Origin: Solitalea canadensis DSM 3403
GTDB taxonomy: Bacteria; Bacteroidota; Bacteroidia; Sphingobacteriales; Sphingobacteriaceae
NCBI RefSeq assembly: GCF_000242635.2
Contig: NC_017770.1
Coordinates: forward strand, 3,298,669 to 3,362,668
Direction: 5' to 3'
DNA length: 64,000 nucleotides
Positions within the stretch are counted from its first letter, which is position 1, and each line of letters starts with the position of its first letter. A program made the translations under genes and the position numbers. Under the pieces are notes generated by a model. That model was not told the origin of the DNA, did no database searches, and saw nothing but the letters and a program-made list of their open reading frames with translations. This document shows, one piece after another, positions 53,492 through 63,120 of the stretch.

Positions 53492-56170
53492 TTAAAATAA
53501 TCCCAATTGAGTATCATCTTCAAGATCGGTGTCTTCCGGATTAGTTATCTCAAAGTCAATCTTCTTGGCAGTCCCATTCTCATTAGTCGGTTTTTCATTG
53601 CTTTCGGTTGCATCGTCATTATCATTTTCTTCTTCATCCACCTCCTCTTCCTCGGTAACCAACGGTGCTAATAATTCAACTTTCACAATTTCAAACTGAC
53701 TTAACCTGTTTCCGTTTGCTTTTAAACCTTTGACATCGATAAACTCCGAAAGGTTTATTTCAGACTGTTCTTTATCTTTCGCTTTACCTTTTAAAATAGT
53801 CAGCGAGATCATCGGCTGGTCATCTATACTGATCAGCACTAACTTAGAACCAGCTTCATCGCTTATAAAACTAACCTTTTTACCTACAGCTACATTGTCG
53901 GGTACAAAGCGTTTTACAAAGAAGTTTTTTGCTTTTCCTTCATAATGAACAGCTGACAGTACCATCTCCGGATCAAACTTATCAATTACCAATAATCCTT
54001 CATCAAAGTGATTACTTAAATCGAAATTAGTGAGTTCGTATTCTCCGGATTTGTAAACCGCTATGATTTTATCTTCGCCACTGAAAGAGCCTAAATACTT
54101 ACCTCTTCCATCAGCATTTAGTCGTTGCAATACTTCATCGAACCAAATTTTACGTCCGGCCAGCGTTGAAACTCCCGCCGATTTAAGCAAGATTTTTTTG
54201 ACCGGATACTTGGTTACCACATTTCCTTGTGATCCACGACCTTTAATGGCCAGTTCAGCAAAATTTATATCGAATTGTAGTTTGCGTAATTTAGAATGAG
54301 GTTTTAACTGAATGTTAATAGTTTCTGCTTCACCATTTGGATTGGCAGTAAACCATAAAACAGCTGACCCTTTAGCCCCTTTACTAAGGTCATATTCCTT
54401 ATCTCTGGTAATACCTCCAACAGGGAATCGTTTCATATAGGATGCACCGCTTGCTCCATCGCGATAGATCATGTTATAGATCGTACGGTCATCATTTTTC
54501 TTGAACACACCTACATGTACAATTCCTTTACCCATGAAGGCCTTTTCGCTCACTTTAGAAACCAGGAATTTACCATCAGCCCTGAAAGCAATAATATCAT
54601 CTATATCCGAACAATCGCAGACATACTCATCTTTTTTGAGCGATGTTCCAACGAAACCTTCTTCCTTATTAACATACAATTTAACGTTTGCTAAAGCAAC
54701 CTGAGCCGCCTGTACGGTATCAAACGTACGCAATTCAGTTTTACGCTCACGACCTTTACCATACTTAGCTCTTAGCTTTTCATAGTAATCAATAGCGTAA
54801 TCCGTTAAGTGTACTAAATGATGTTCAACCTCGTCAATCTCATCTTGTTGAGCTTTCATTTGCTCATCGGCTTTCTTAACATCGAAGCGAGTGATTGAGC
54901 TCATCGGTTTGTCAATAAGCCTTTTATAATCTTCCGGCAGAATTTCACGATAAAACTGAGGGAAGTATGGCTCAAATAGTCGGTTTAAGACTTCAACAAC
55001 AACATCAAAATTCCCTGAGTTTTCATAGTCAGGGTGTTTATACATCCCCTCTTGAATGAAGATCTTTAATAATGAACTGAAGAAAATCTTTTCTTTTAAC
55101 TCATTAAGCCTGATCTCTAATTCTTGTTTAAGAAGGTCTTTCGTATGGAAAGTACATTCTTCAAGAATATCATTCACACTCATAAAATGTGGCTTGTCAT
55201 TTTTAATCACGCAGGTATTAGGTGATAACGACATTTCACAATTGGTGAATGCATATAATGCATCAATGGTAATATCCGGTGAGATACCCGGTGCCAGATG
55301 AATGACAATTTCTACATCTTTAGCCGTGTTATCTTCGATCTTTTTAATCTTGATCTTACCTTTATCATTTGCCGTTATAATGCTATCGATCAGTCCGGTA
55401 GTTGTGGTACCGAATGGAATTTCATTAATAACAAGCGTTTTTTTGTCTTTTTCAGTAATTTTAGCGCGTACACGTACTCTACCGCCCCGCTGACCATCAT
55501 TATATTTTGTTGCATCTGCATAACCGCCTGTCGGAAAATCAGGAAGTAAATCTGGACGTTGCCCGCGCAGTACTCCTATGGATGCATCAATTAATTCGAT
55601 AAAGTTATGCGGAAGAATTTTAGTAGCTAAACCCACGGCAATACCTTCGGTTCCTTGTGAAAGAACCAATGGAAATTTTACAGGAAGTGTAATTGGTTCC
55701 TGGTTACGACCGTCATATGATAACTGCCATTCTGTTGTTTGCGGATTAAAAACAACTTCGTTGGCAAACTTACTTAAACGTCCTTCTATGTAACGTGCAG
55801 CTGCTGCTGAGTCTCCTGTTACTGGATCTCCCCAGTTACCTTGGGTATCAATCAGCAACATTTTCTGCCCCATACCAACCATGGCATCGCCAATTGAAGC
55901 ATCACCGTGCGGGTGATATTTCATTGTATTACCAATAACGTTCGCTGCTTTATTAAAGCGACCATCGTCCATTTCTTTCAATGAATGCAGAATACGACGT
56001 TGTACGGGTTTTAATCCGTCATACATATTTGGTACCGCACGATCCAGAATTACATATGATGCATAGTCGAGGAACCAGTTTTCATACAGTCCATCAACCT
56101 TTATAACATCGTCTAAGTGACCTTGTCCCTGGTTTTCTTCGTTTGGTAAATCGTTATTATTAATTGTCAT
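53492..56170 (-). CDS. parC: Topoisomerase IV / gyrase-type subunit A
   Basis: DNA-cleaving subunit of a type IIA topoisomerase, 892 residues. Marks: LKPVQRRILHSLKEM, PHGDASIGDAM and catalytic Tyr127 in DSAAAARYIEGRL. A coiled-coil/tower region is followed by a C-terminal part with blades (VGVFKKNDDRTIYNMIYRDG) but without the gyrase box QRRGGKG, so it is ParC-like. The last 60 residues are an acidic linker ending in TQLGLF, which resembles a beta-clamp-binding motif. parE lies upstream on the same strand, 434 bp away, beyond a repeat array. Confidence 0.92.
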   Translation of the reverse strand: MTINNNDLPNEENQGQGHLDDVIKVDGLYENWFLDYASYVILDRAVPNMYDGLKPVQRRILHSLKEMDDGRFNKAANVIGNTMKYHPHGDASIGDAMVGMGQKMLLIDTQGNWGDPVTGDSAAAARYIEGRLSKFANEVVFNPQTTEWQLSYDGRNQEPITLPVKFPLVLSQGTEGIAVGLATKILPHNFIELIDASIGVLRGQRPDLLPDFPTGGYADATKYNDGQRGGRVRVRAKITEKDKKTLVINEIPFGTTTTGLIDSIITANDKGKIKIKKIEDNTAKDVEIVIHLAPGISPDITIDALYAFTNCEMSLSPNTCVIKNDKPHFMSVNDILEECTFHTKDLLKQELEIRLNELKEKIFFSSLLKIFIQEGMYKHPDYENSGNFDVVVEVLNRLFEPYFPQFYREILPEDYKRLIDKPMSSITRFDVKKADEQMKAQQDEIDEVEHHLVHLTDYAIDYYEKLRAKYGKGRERKTELRTFDTVQAAQVALANVKLYVNKEEGFVGTSLKKDEYVCDCSDIDDIIAFRADGKFLVSKVSEKAFMGKGIVHVGVFKKNDDRTIYNMIYRDGASGASYMKRFPVGGITRDKEYDLSKGAKGSAVLWFTANPNGEAETINIQLKPHSKLRKLQFDINFAELAIKGRGSQGNVVTKYPVKKILLKSAGVSTLAGRKIWFDEVLQRLNADGRGKYLGSFSGEDKIIAVYKSGEYELTNFDLSNHFDEGLLVIDKFDPEMVLSAVHYEGKAKNFFVKRFVPDNVAVGKKVSFISDEAGSKLVLISIDDQPMISLTILKGKAKDKEQSEINLSEFIDVKGLKANGNRLSQFEIVKVELLAPLVTEEEEVDEEENDNDDATESNEKPTNENGTAKKIDFEITNPEDTDLEDDTQLGLF

Positions 56171-56193
56171 TTAACCTCCTAAAGTGGGCTTCT

Positions 56194-56580
56194 ATTTTAT
56201 TAAACCATATGAGACATATAAGAAATATATAAGCTTTATATGACTTGCATGGTGGCTATTTTTATTAAACCATATAAGACATATAAGAAAAATATAAGCT
56301 TTTACGATTATATATTAGTCTTATATGATGGCTATTTTTTATTTAAACCATATAAGGCATATAAGAAACATATAAGCTTTATATGACTTGCATGGTGGTT
56401 ATTTTTATTAAACCATATAAGACATATAAGATCATATAATTTTTTTCGATTATACCTTAAATGTCCTTATATGTCTTATATGGTTATATATTTTTTATTA
56501 AACCATATAAGACCTAAGATCATACAAGCTTTTCGATTATACCTTAAATGTCCTTATATGTCTTATATGGTTTAAATTTT
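56194..56580. repeat. Five-unit tandem array of hairpin repeats between parE and parC
   Basis: Five degenerate units of some 65-90 bp, each starting near ATTAAACCATATAAGACAT; several contain a downstream counterpart (TTATATGTCTTATATGGTT) and so can fold into long AT hairpins. Units 1 and 3 share GCTTTATATGACTTGCATGG; units 4 and 5 share CGATTATACCTTAAATGTCC. The units are alternating relatives rather than a simple ladder. Not a CRISPR: no constant repeat with unique spacers. Confidence 0.88.
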
Positions 56581-56604
56581 TTATGGTTATAATTTCTTAA
56601 TGGT

Positions 56605-58476
56605 TTATGCTTCAACCAGTTCTTCTTCCAGGTCTTTCTCGACTCTCAGATTATCGATGATAAATTCCTGACGCTCCATGGTATTCTTGCCCATATAATA
56701 TTCAAGGATGTTTTTTATATGAGAATCTTTCAGGATAACCGGATCAAGACGCATATCTTCACCAATGAACAACGCGAACTCATCAGGAGAAATCTCTCCC
56801 AAACCTTTAAATCGTGTTATCTCAGGTTTATTACCCAGCTTGGCAATTGCAGCTTTTCGTTCCTCGTCACTGTAGCAATAAATAGTTTCTTTCTTATTAC
56901 GAACACGGAATAAAGGCGTTTGCAAAATATACAAGTGCCCGTTTTTAACCACATCCGGAAAGAATTGAAGGAAGAACGTCATTAACAACATACGAATGTG
57001 CATACCGTCCACATCGGCATCGGTTGCAATTACAATATTGTTATAACGTAAACCATCCAAACCATCTTCAATATTTAAGGCGTGTTGAAGAAGATTGAAT
57101 TCTTCATTTTCGTATACGATCTTTTTTGTTAAGCCAAAGCAGTTTAGCGGCTTACCTTTTAAACTGAATACCGCTTGAGTAGCAACATCCCGGGACTTGG
57201 TAATAGAACCCGATGCCGAATCACCCTCGGTAATGAAAAGCGTGGTCGAAAAGCGTCTTTCATCTGCCGATTTAGCATCATCATCGAAGTGAACCTTGCA
57301 ATCGCGGAGTTTTCTGTTGTGTAAAGAGGCCTTTTTTGCCCGTTCATTCGCTAATTTCTTAATTCCTGCGATGTCTTTACGCTCACGTTCAGATTGCATA
57401 ATACGCTTTAACAATCCATCAGCGGCATCGGCATGTTTATGTAAGTAATCATCAAGTTCCTTTTTAAGGAAGTCATTGATAAATGTACGAACGGTTGGCC
57501 CATCTGGGCCAATATTTAGTGAACCTAGTTTAGTTTTCGTCTGCGATTCAAAAACAGGTTCCTGAACTTTAATACTAATGGCAGCCACAACTGAAGCACG
57601 AATGTCAGTTGCATCAAACTCTTTTTTAAAGAACTCACGAACAGTCTTTACCAAAGCTTCGCGGAACGCAGCCTGGTGAGTACCTCCCTGGGTTGTATTT
57701 TGTCCGTTTACGAACGAGTAATACTCTTCTCCGTAATGATTGTCGTGTGTTAGTGCAACCTCAATATCCTGACCTTTCAGGTGAATGATTGGATAACGAA
57801 TAGTTTCTGCATCTGTATTCTTCTCTAATAAATCGTATAAACCTCTTTCTGAAAAATACTTCTTCCCATTAAAATTGATGGTTAAACCCGAATTTAGGTA
57901 CACATAATTCCAGATCATGTTTTCCACAAACTCCGGAATAAACTTGAAGTTGCGGAAAATATACTCATCAGGAATGAAGTTAATTGCGGTACCGTTTCGT
58001 TGAGAGGTTTCCTTTTCCTTCTCTTCCTTAACGATAACACCTTTACTAAACTCGGCAAATTTGGTACGGCCCTCACGATAAGATTGTACGGTAAAATTGG
58101 CAGATAAAGCATTAACCGCTTTGGTACCCACACCATTTAATCCTACAGATTTTTGAAAGGCCTTTGAATCGTATTTACCACCCGTGTTTATTTTTGACAC
58201 ACAGTCGATTACCTTACCTAAAGGTATACCACGACCATAATCCCTGATAGAAACCTTGTGATCCGAAATAGTAACATCAATTGTTTTACCCGCTCCCATC
58301 ACAAATTCGTCGATCGAGTTATCAATAATCTCTTTCAACAAGATATAAATACCATCGTCGTAAGCCGAACCATCTCCCAGCTTCCCAATGTACATCCCCG
58401 GACGTAACCGGATGTGTTCCTTCCAGTCAAGGGACTTAATATCGTCTTCGCTATAACCAATTTTTTCTTCAGCCAT
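56605..58476 (-). CDS. parE: Topoisomerase IV / gyrase-type subunit B
   Basis: ATPase subunit of the type IIA topoisomerase, 623 residues. GHKL ATPase marks: [26 protein letters not shown] and [14 protein letters not shown]. The TOPRIM domain has EGDSASGSI and [12 protein letters not shown]. The C-terminal part has [11 protein letters not shown]. The pairing with the subunit A gene identifies it as ParE-like, helped by its short length (gyrase B of this phylum is commonly longer). The subunit A gene lies downstream beyond the repeats. Confidence 0.93.
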   Translation of the reverse strand: MAEEKIGYSEDDIKSLDWKEHIRLRPGMYIGKLGDGSAYDDGIYILLKEIIDNSIDEFVMGAGKTIDVTISDHKVSIRDYGRGIPLGKVIDCVSKINTGGKYDSKAFQKSVGLNGVGTKAVNALSANFTVQSYREGRTKFAEFSKGVIVKEEKEKETSQRNGTAINFIPDEYIFRNFKFIPEFVENMIWNYVYLNSGLTINFNGKKYFSERGLYDLLEKNTDAETIRYPIIHLKGQDIEVALTHDNHYGEEYYSFVNGQNTTQGGTHQAAFREALVKTVREFFKKEFDATDIRASVVAAISIKVQEPVFESQTKTKLGSLNIGPDGPTVRTFINDFLKKELDDYLHKHADAADGLLKRIMQSERERKDIAGIKKLANERAKKASLHNRKLRDCKVHFDDDAKSADERRFSTTLFITEGDSASGSITKSRDVATQAVFSLKGKPLNCFGLTKKIVYENEEFNLLQHALNIEDGLDGLRYNNIVIATDADVDGMHIRMLLMTFFLQFFPDVVKNGHLYILQTPLFRVRNKKETIYCYSDEERKAAIAKLGNKPEITRFKGLGEISPDEFALFIGEDMRLDPVILKDSHIKNILEYYMGKNTMERQEFIIDNLRVEKDLEEELVEA

Positions 58477-58575
58477 TGTTGAATGTAATTATTATGTTGA
58501 ATGATAAATTATCAAATGCACGGCATTCGGGCATCAAGTTAGATTTATAATTCACAATTTCATAGTATGAACTTA

Positions 58576-58602
58576 CAAATCTACTCTTTCTGAGTTGTGC
58601 AA
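58576..58602 (-). promoter_or_regulatory. Candidate promoter of parE
   Basis: On the minus strand TTG (complement of 58600-58602), a 16-bp spacer and TAGATTTG (complement of 58576-58583) fit the Bacteroidota -33/-7 pattern. It leaves a leader of about 95 nt. The rest of the 313-bp gap between parE and the lipocalin-like gene shows no other structure to me. Confidence 0.6.
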
Positions 58603-58789
58603 GAATGCTAAAAATTTCAACATTTTCACAACTTTCTGATCATCTGATTACTATAATTTTGAGATAATAAAATGAGTTCAGCATAAACAAGTTAAATTTG
58701 TTGCAATCTTAAAACGGTATTTTTTATCCGCATCAAGATTGGTATATTTAATAGTATCATCATTTCACCTTAAAAAAAATTAAACGCTT

Positions 58790-59278
58790 ATGAAACGAAT
58801 ATTATTCATCGTAGCAGTTTTATCATGTATTTTATTTTCTTTCCAGACCAGCTCTGCCCAGGAAATAAAACGCAAAACAATAATGGGCACCTGGCGACTT
58901 GACAGCATCCTGTATGATAACATCAAGGCTTATTCAACCATCAAAGTTTTTGGCGACGTTGACGCTGGCTGCATGATCAATAGTATATGGACCTTTTATG
59001 GTAACTGGGATGGAAAAATTCTTTCTCCGATGGCTGAAGGATGCCCAACAACACCGCAAACCTTAGTTTGGTCGACCGTTAAAGATGGTGATGGCAATGT
59101 TTTCGGAATTAAACCTTTACTTGCCGGACAAAAAGGAAAACAAATTACACAAGGGTTCAAAATACCAATTCAATCCATTGACGGAAAAAACATGGTTTGG
59201 CATGAAACCGTGAACTTAAACTATAAAACTTCACACGTTACTTATTTCTTTACCAAAACAAGTAATAAGGCGAAATAA
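58790..59278 (+). CDS. Exported lipocalin-like protein
   Basis: A 162-residue protein with a signal peptide (MKRILFIVAVLSCILFSFQ, cleavage near SSAQ). The body starts MGTWRLDSILYD, the usual opening of lipocalin-like (GxW) folds in Bacteroidota, and has alternating beta strands (SIWTFYGNWDGKILSPMAEG, MVWHETVNLNYKTSHVTYFF). Ligand unknown. Two Cys residues (in DAGCMI and EGCPTT) may form a disulfide. Stand-alone, convergent with the SGNH hydrolase gene. Confidence 0.72.
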   Translation: MKRILFIVAVLSCILFSFQTSSAQEIKRKTIMGTWRLDSILYDNIKAYSTIKVFGDVDAGCMINSIWTFYGNWDGKILSPMAEGCPTTPQTLVWSTVKDGDGNVFGIKPLLAGQKGKQITQGFKIPIQSIDGKNMVWHETVNLNYKTSHVTYFFTKTSNKAK

Positions 59279-59282
59279 GCTT

Positions 59283-59343
59283 ATGGTTCATAGATCATAG
59301 TTCATGGCTCAAATTCTACTATGAACTATGATCTATGAACCAT
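59283..59343. repeat. Word-built palindrome between convergent genes
   Basis: Perfect 23-bp arms, 59283-59305 and 59321-59343, separated by 15 bp. Each arm repeats variants of one word: TTCATAG, ATCATAG, TTCATGG on one side and their complements on the other. It lies between the stops of the lipocalin-like and SGNH hydrolase genes, so it could also act as a terminator, though T tracts are absent. Confidence 0.88.
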
Positions 59344-59349
59344 GATCTC

Positions 59350-60021
59350 CTATTTAACTAAAAACTTATACAGCGTTGCGGCTGCCAACTCGTTGCCTTT
59401 GGCTGTAAGATGCACCTTATCTGTGGTTAATACTTTTGATTCTTTATTCTCCGTATTGTTAATGAGGTTATATTCCAGGAATGTTTTACGAAAATCACAT
59501 ACCGGAATATTGTTGGCCGCTGCTAAATTTCGGATGATTTGCGAATACTTATTTAAGTCACCATCGAACTGATTGGTATAATCTGTTTTTTCTCCGATAA
59601 CAGCAGGTGTGCAAACAATTATTTTGATATTTCTCTCTTGCAGTTTCTTGATGATGGCTTTATAAAAGGTTTCAAATTTGTCGGCATCGGTCCCGGTTCC
59701 CCATATTTTATGCCATACATCATTAACCCCAACCCAAATAACAACTACATCCGGATTTTTAGCCAGAATGTCATTATCCATCCTTAAATATAAATCGTAA
59801 ACTTTATTGCCGCCAATTCCGGCACCTATTAATTCATAATTATCTTTTAGGCCATTGCTTTCCAACATTTTTCCTAATCGATTGATATACCCACCTGAAT
59901 CAACCCCCAATTGTGTAATTGAATCACCAAAGAAGACCACTTTTTTCTTTGGTTGTAAAACTGCAGAACTCATTATAATTAAGATAGACAACAACAAAAT
60001 GATAGTAACGTGCTTTTTCAT
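59350..60021 (-). CDS. SGNH/GDSL-type hydrolase
   Basis: Exported esterase-like enzyme of 223 residues with signal peptide or N-terminal anchor (MKKHVTIILLLSILIIMSS). SGNH blocks: I, FFGDSITQ (Ser34); II, AGIGGNKVYDLYLRM; III, WVGVNDVWH; V, TDKVHLTAKGNE with the Asp-x-x-His pair. Substrate unknown; many relatives deacetylate polysaccharides. It lies 5 bp downstream of the ClC channel gene, likely one transcript. Confidence 0.92.
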   Translation of the reverse strand: MKKHVTIILLLSILIIMSSAVLQPKKKVVFFGDSITQLGVDSGGYINRLGKMLESNGLKDNYELIGAGIGGNKVYDLYLRMDNDILAKNPDVVVIWVGVNDVWHKIWGTGTDADKFETFYKAIIKKLQERNIKIIVCTPAVIGEKTDYTNQFDGDLNKYSQIIRNLAAANNIPVCDFRKTFLEYNLINNTENKESKVLTTDKVHLTAKGNELAAATLYKFLVK

Positions 60022-60025
60022 ATAT

Positions 60026-61810
60026 TTATTTACCTGAGTGAATGATCAGTTGTTTCCTGTAACTATTTAAAATCGCCGATTTTGAGACCAATCCTTTATA
60101 TTTTCCATTATCGACCACTGGCAGATGCCAGGTTTTAGTTTCATCAAACTTATGCATAATACTCTCCATAGATTCATAAATATTGATGACTGCTGCCGGC
60201 TTTTTCATGTACTCTTTAAGCAGTAAAGTGTCTTGATTATCATGGCTAAAAATCTCATCCCTTATATCATCAAAACTTATCATCCCCTCCAATTCCCCTT
60301 TTTCATTTACAATTGCAAACCGCTCCTGACGGTTAGTTCTGAACAAGCGAACAAGTTCAGCCAAATTATTGTCAGGGGTTAATGTTTTTTGGCTATTATC
60401 CAGAAACTCGGCCATTTTAATAGAAGTAAGCAAGTTACGATCCCTATCGAATGTGAAAATTTCTCCCTTTTCTGCCAGCTTGCGTGTATCCATTGAATAA
60501 TGATGCGTAGATCTGGCAATGAGATAGGCTGAAACCGAAACAATCATTAAAGGAATCATCAGATCATATCCTCCGGTTGCTTCGGCAATAAGAAAGATTC
60601 CGGTTAAGGGTGCATACATTACACCGCTTAAAATACCAGCCATACCAACCAACGTAAAATTGGAGACCGGGAGCTGCCTGTCGAAGCCTAAAAGGTTGAA
60701 AAAAGAAGAAAAGAAATAACCCACATACGCTCCCATAAACAATGAGGGAGCAAAGTTGCCGCCGTTACCACCACTACTAATAGTTACTGAAGTGGCAAAA
60801 ACTTTTACCAAACCTACAATACCTACAAACAAGGTAACTATCCAAACCGTTGAAGGTAACTTAGTTCCCATCCAACTGGTTGCAAATACATCAATTGCTT
60901 CCTGATTGGCAAGTTTTTTAACACTTTCGTACCCTTCTCCCATTAGTGGTGGGAAAACAAAATACAAAGCGATTAATATTAAGCCACCGGCAATTGCTTT
61001 TAAATAAGGTTTACTATTAGTTTTTTCAAATGCATGCTCAATCTTTCCGGACATGAAAGCATAGTAAATGGATAATAATCCGCAAAAAACACCTAACAAT
61101 ACATAAAAAGGTACATTCCAGTAATTAAATTCCTGAAGTTCTTTAAACTGAAAAAGGATATTCTCGTTAAAAATGATTTTTGTACATAATGCTCCGCAAA
61201 CTGAAGCAATAATTAACGGTATAAACTCAGTGATTCCAATTCCAGCCAATAAAACTTCTACAGCAAACATAATTCCTGTAACCGGAGCATTAAATGCGCC
61301 CGCAATACCAGCAGCTGCCCCTGATGCCAATAATAATGTTCTATCTTTATAATTAAGTCCGTAAACTTTGCCAAAATTTGAACCGATCGCTGATCCGGTA
61401 ACCGCTATAGGACTTTCTAACCCTGCCGAACCGCCTAACCCAATGGTTAATGAACTTGTGATTATTTGTGAGTACATTTTTGTTCGGTCGACAAGGCTTG
61501 AGCGCGTGGCTATATCGTTCAGGATGTTTACAATACCACGGCCATCACGTCCTTTAAAAAAATAAATAGTGATGAAAACACAAGACAGAATACCTAAAAG
61601 AGGAAGAAAATAAACCAGGTATCTGTCAGAATTATAAGGAAGGTCAATAGTGAAAAAACGATGCAGGTAATGAACCAGGGTTTTAAGAATAACCGATGCC
61701 ATTCCGGCAGTTAATCCAACCGCAATACCAGCGAAGATTAAGAATTGATTTCGTGTTAGTTTTTGTTTTAACCAAAGGATTGGCCTGTGGAGCCATTTAA
61801 TACTAAACAT
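60026..61810 (-). CDS. ClC-type chloride channel/antiporter with CBS pair
   Basis: Inner-membrane chloride transporter of 594 residues. The ClC core (about 20-450) has GLGGSAGLESP (gating Glu132), GAFNAPVTGIMFAVE and GGNGGNFAPSLFMGAYVG, the anion-selectivity helices. The C-terminus (about 465-590) holds two CBS domains (NNLAELVRLFRTNRQERFAI, WHLPVVDNGKYKGLVSKSAI) that often bind adenine nucleotides. Gating Glu suggests a Cl-/H+ exchanger rather than a channel. It lies upstream of the SGNH gene. Confidence 0.94.
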   Translation of the reverse strand: MFSIKWLHRPILWLKQKLTRNQFLIFAGIAVGLTAGMASVILKTLVHYLHRFFTIDLPYNSDRYLVYFLPLLGILSCVFITIYFFKGRDGRGIVNILNDIATRSSLVDRTKMYSQIITSSLTIGLGGSAGLESPIAVTGSAIGSNFGKVYGLNYKDRTLLLASGAAAGIAGAFNAPVTGIMFAVEVLLAGIGITEFIPLIIASVCGALCTKIIFNENILFQFKELQEFNYWNVPFYVLLGVFCGLLSIYYAFMSGKIEHAFEKTNSKPYLKAIAGGLILIALYFVFPPLMGEGYESVKKLANQEAIDVFATSWMGTKLPSTVWIVTLFVGIVGLVKVFATSVTISSGGNGGNFAPSLFMGAYVGYFFSSFFNLLGFDRQLPVSNFTLVGMAGILSGVMYAPLTGIFLIAEATGGYDLMIPLMIVSVSAYLIARSTHHYSMDTRKLAEKGEIFTFDRDRNLLTSIKMAEFLDNSQKTLTPDNNLAELVRLFRTNRQERFAIVNEKGELEGMISFDDIRDEIFSHDNQDTLLLKEYMKKPAAVINIYESMESIMHKFDETKTWHLPVVDNGKYKGLVSKSAILNSYRKQLIIHSGK

Positions 61811-62228
61811 GCTTTAAATTATGAACTTTTGATTTAAAATCTTAAAACAAAATGTCTAAACAGAGAACACTTAAGTCGACAAGAAACTTTAGAAACGATA
61901 TCATTATAGCAAACCAGGATATCGGACATCAAGGATTAATCACTATTAATCAACCACTTGAAAACATAATCTAGAGAAGAGTTTTTATTCTGAACGGTAT
62001 TTTGGGCATTGCTGCATAAAATACAGCGCAATTTACTTGTATCAGGATATTTTATGAAATAACTTTGTTAATATTTTTTTGTCGACTTAAACTATATTTT
62101 AACTATAAAATAACCAAATAATACAATTAATCATCCTCAAACTGTTTGCAACCATCTTATTTTCAACAGAAAATAAATAACACTTAATTTTAAACAAGGT
62201 TTGCCTGATAATTGTATGAATATATAAG
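61811..62228. other. Gap with a distant 12-bp inverted pair
   Basis: About 420 bp between the divergent ClC and cysE genes. TTAAGTCGACAA (61871-61882) has a perfect inverted partner TTGTCGACTTAA (62079-62090), 196 bp apart. No ORF inside. It may be the ends of a small non-coding mobile element, or paired operator sites for the two divergent promoters. Confidence 0.5.
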
Positions 62229-63041
62229 ATGGATAAGCAATTTCTTGAAATATTATTAGAAAACCACCGCAACACCGGCACCTACCCTTCCAATACGGAG
62301 ATTTGCCGATTGGCTAAACAATTATTGCGGTTGATGTTTCCGGAGAAAACAAACAAGCATTATATCAGCACAAACGATCTGGCTTCAAAATTCCAAAAAC
62401 TTGAATTACAATGGATTGAATTGCTAGGTCAGATGCAACATGTACTGCCCGATACTGCCGAAACATTAGTAAAAAAATTTATGTCGCGCCTACCGCTCGT
62501 TCATTCGGTTTTATTAACCGACATGAATGCGATCTATATCGGCGACCCGGCTTCTAAGAGTGAATTTGAGGTAATACGAACTTACCCCGGCTTTTTAGCC
62601 ATTTCGTACTATCGGATTGCACATGAATTGCACAGGCTGCAAATTCCGCTTGTACCCAGAGTTCTTACCGAACATGCGCACTCTAAAACGGGTATTGACA
62701 TTCACCCCGCAGCAAAAATTGATACACACTTTTTCATTGACCATGGAACAGGAATTACCATAGGCGAAACCTGCGAAATTGGAAAACATGTGAAATTATA
62801 CCAGGGAATTACATTGGGAGCCCTAAGCGTGAGCAAAGACCTCGCCTCGGTAAAACGTCACCCAACAATTGAAAACAATGTGGTTATCTATTCAGGAGCC
62901 ACCATTCTGGGTGGTGACACAATTATTGGCCATGATTCTATAATAGGTGGTAATGTGTGGCTAACCTCCAGCATTGCTCCATATTCAAAGGTTTATCATC
63001 AAAGCCAGAACAAATACATCGAATTGGGTATGGATGAATAA
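62229..63041 (+). CDS. cysE: Serine O-acetyltransferase
   Basis: Makes O-acetyl-L-serine from serine and acetyl-CoA, the first step of cysteine synthesis. The 270-residue protein has an N-terminal helical domain (to about 150). The left-handed beta-helix follows: IDIHPAAKIDTHFFIDHGTG, ITIGETCEIGKHVKLYQGIT, then KRHPTIENNVVIYSGATILG. It has the active-site His pair (IDIHP, IDHGTG). The C-terminus lacks the terminal Ile of E. coli CysE that binds the sulfhydrylase, as in EpsC-type enzymes. The cysM gene follows 79 bp later. Confidence 0.95.
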   Translation: MDKQFLEILLENHRNTGTYPSNTEICRLAKQLLRLMFPEKTNKHYISTNDLASKFQKLELQWIELLGQMQHVLPDTAETLVKKFMSRLPLVHSVLLTDMNAIYIGDPASKSEFEVIRTYPGFLAISYYRIAHELHRLQIPLVPRVLTEHAHSKTGIDIHPAAKIDTHFFIDHGTGITIGETCEIGKHVKLYQGITLGALSVSKDLASVKRHPTIENNVVIYSGATILGGDTIIGHDSIIGGNVWLTSSIAPYSKVYHQSQNKYIELGMDE

Positions 63042-63120
63042 CCATTCGATTGATGAGTATATTTAGATTATAAATGAAAAAAGCTATCGTATTATGTCAA
63101 CTCATATTAAATCAGAATAC

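Noticed and set aside
56194-56580. Possible CRISPR array
   Set aside because: Units are whole degenerate repeats of 65-90 bp with no constant 24-36 bp repeat and unique spacers, and no cas gene is near.
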